DNA from: Cryptobacterium sp. CAG:338
Lineage (GTDB): Bacteria; Actinomycetota; Coriobacteriia; Coriobacteriales; Eggerthellaceae
Direction of reading: 5' to 3'
Length of the DNA stretch: 7,161 nucleotides
Assembly: GCA_000435475.1 (NCBI GenBank)
Contig: FR896070.1
Coordinates: forward strand, 25,544-32,704
Shown: positions 6,361 to 7,161 of the stretch, piece after piece
How positions within the stretch are numbered: the first letter of the stretch is position 1
Layout: the number at the start of each line of letters is the position of its first letter
Translations under genes and position numbers: made by a program
The notes under the pieces: model-generated
Told to the model about the DNA's origin: nothing
The model's database searches: none
The model's input: only the letters and a program-made list of their open reading frames with translations

Positions 6361-6568
6361 AAGCAAGCACGGCATAACTCACGATTCACTGCAGGTTAAA
6401 AAGAATAATCAAAACAATGCCTCTGGCATTTTTTTAGCAACACGTTTTCCTGCCGAAAGCATACGAACCCTGTTTTCCCACTTCACTCTAAACCAGCGTT
6501 AATCTTCATAGCCGTGATTAATGGAGATAGCATCAAACCATAATGCTAACCAAAGGTGTCACTAAATA
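6361..6568. other. Intergenic stretch between the acetyltransferase gene and the adk promoter
   Basis: This gene-free stretch holds the hairpin at 6416-6430 and a weaker inverted repeat, TAGCAT (6528-6533) with ATGCTA (6543-6548), just past the acetyltransferase stop. That repeat lacks a T-tract. A 17-codon frame on the minus strand (6462-6409) has no good ribosome site and ends within the hairpin region, so I do not call it a gene. Confidence 0.5.
6411..6435. terminator. Small hairpin with T-tracts on both sides, possible terminator of the acetyltransferase gene
   Basis: Arms AATGCC (6416-6421) and GGCATT (6425-6430) with a 3-base loop have seven T residues on the plus side (6429-6435). On the minus side an interrupted run (GTTTTG) follows. 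It lies about 135 bases beyond the acetyltransferase stop and could end that minus-strand transcript. The better T-tract faces the plus strand, where no gene is seen. The stem is short, so confidence is moderate. Confidence 0.45.
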
Positions 6569-7057
6569 TTACTTTCCGCCTTCTGCTAATTTGGACAACG
6601 TATCTCCTGTGAGTCGGTACGTTGTCCAACCATCCATAGGACAAGCACCTAATGACTTATAAAAAGCAATGCTCGGCGTATTCCAATCAAGACAAGCCCA
6701 TTCCAAACGACCACAGCCACGCTCGACTGTTATTTGGCTGAGCTTTATCAAAAGGGCTTTCCCAATACCCTTTCCTCGAAATTCTGGTTTCACGAAAAGG
6801 TCTTCGAGATAAATTCCTGCACGGCCCAAGAAGGTAGAGAAGTTGTGAAAGAACAAAGCAAAACCTACTTCCTTGCCGTTTGCTAACGCAAAAATAACTT
6901 CTGCCTTGCCCTTTTCAAATATCCATTCATTCAATAATTCCGGAGTTGCTATCACTTCATTTTCAAGCTTCTCGTATTCGGCAAGTGCCTTGATAAAATC
7001 AAGGATAGTCTCCAAGTCTTCAGAATTTGCAAATCTAAACGTTACGTCAGTTTCCAT
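6569..7057 (-). CDS. GNAT family N-acetyltransferase, SSAT/thialysine acetyltransferase-like
   Basis: This 162-residue single-domain GNAT enzyme transfers acetyl from acetyl-CoA to an amine. The acetyl-CoA pyrophosphate loop RGKGIG is at 94-99, following strand YLEDLFVKPEF (83-93). The segment DWNTPSIAFYKSLGA (124-138) holds the usual C-terminal Asn and Tyr (N126, Y133). The N-terminal FIKALAEYEKLENEV (21-35) and the LED/WN-PSI-FYK pattern closely resemble the eukaryotic spermidine/spermine (SSAT1) and thialysine (SSAT2) acetyltransferases as I remember them. A polyamine or thialysine-like substrate is therefore a reasonable guess, but small GNAT proteins are hard to assign. The ATG is preceded by AGGGAG six bases upstream (7064-7068). 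It is the first gene of its unit here; its promoter probably lies close to the window edge. Confidence 0.88.
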   Translation of the reverse strand: METDVTFRFANSEDLETILDFIKALAEYEKLENEVIATPELLNEWIFEKGKAEVIFALANGKEVGFALFFHNFSTFLGRAGIYLEDLFVKPEFRGKGIGKALLIKLSQITVERGCGRLEWACLDWNTPSIAFYKSLGACPMDGWTTYRLTGDTLSKLAEGGK

Positions 7058-7161
7058 TTTTGTCTCCCTACTTCTAGGTCCTTTTCGCTAGTCACGAATG
7101 CCGTCGCTAGCCCCGGGTTTTCTTTTTCTGAATCTTATATACAAAAGAAGCTGCAAAAAAA
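7058..7161 (-). promoter_or_regulatory. Upstream region of the acetyltransferase gene, with an AT-rich -10-like sequence
   Basis: The minus strand has TATATAAG near 7134-7141, a plausible -10, which would give a leader of about 70 bases. A hexamer, CGCTAG, occurs twice (7086-7091 and 7105-7110), with CCCGGG at 7113-7118 nearby. The run of seven A residues at the very edge (7155-7161) is seven T on the minus strand and may be the tail of a terminator for a gene beyond the window. Confidence 0.35.

Noticed and set aside
6409..6462. 17-codon minus-strand frame ending in the hairpin before adk
   Set aside because: There is no convincing ribosome site, the length is within chance, and it overlaps a likely terminator.
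7105..7127. CCCGGG followed by a T-rich run on the plus strand as a possible terminator
   Set aside because: The palindrome has no loop and only three base pairs per arm, and no plus-strand gene precedes it.
1..7161. CRISPR arrays, insertion sequences, tRNA or rRNA genes, phage genes
   Set aside because: I found no regularly spaced repeats, transposase-like frames, terminal repeats, or tRNA/rRNA-like segments on either strand.

Overview
The window reads as an ordinary chromosomal segment of an anaerobic bacterium. All seven protein genes lie on the minus strand, so transcription runs from high to low coordinates. The base composition looks moderate (mid-40s % GC by eye). Four facts fit a strict anaerobe: a four-subunit ferredoxin-linked 2-oxoacid oxidoreductase, a Gram-positive-type zinc adenylate kinase, clear Shine-Dalgarno sites, and the style of the adenylate kinase and Por proteins. 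From remembered resemblance they look most like the class Coriobacteriia (Actinomycetota, Eggerthella/Slackia-like lineages). That placement is inference; no search was run.

Layout in the direction of transcription: (1) 7057-6569, a GNAT acetyltransferase resembling spermidine/spermine or thialysine acetyltransferases, followed by about 260 bases without a gene that hold a small hairpin and the adenylate kinase promoter. (2) 6310-5684, adk, with an extended -10 promoter and a very strong intrinsic terminator at 5550-5584. (3) 5488-3251, a 745-residue polytopic membrane protein that looks like an uncharacterised GT-C (PMT/ArnT-like) glycosyltransferase, whose promoter sits almost on top of its start codon. 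(4) A 161-base intergenic region with two inverted repeats and a weak -10, leading into (5) 3089-37, a tightly packed operon porC-porD-porA-porB for a pyruvate (2-oxoacid):ferredoxin oxidoreductase.

The por genes form one coupled unit: the gene junctions are a 1-base stop/start overlap, a 3-base gap and a 12-base gap. The products assemble into one enzyme. Alpha and beta carry substrate and thiamine diphosphate chemistry, delta carries two [4Fe-4S] clusters, and gamma is the structural/CoA-side subunit. The enzyme converts pyruvate plus CoA to acetyl-CoA and CO2 and reduces ferredoxin. The other genes appear to be independent transcription units with no clear functional link to por.

I see no mobile element, CRISPR array, tRNA, rRNA or phage gene, and no convincing undescribed system. 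The most worthwhile items are the unassigned membrane glycosyltransferase-like protein, its apparently leaderless promoter, the operator-like repeats in front of the por operon, and two extra cysteines in PorD.
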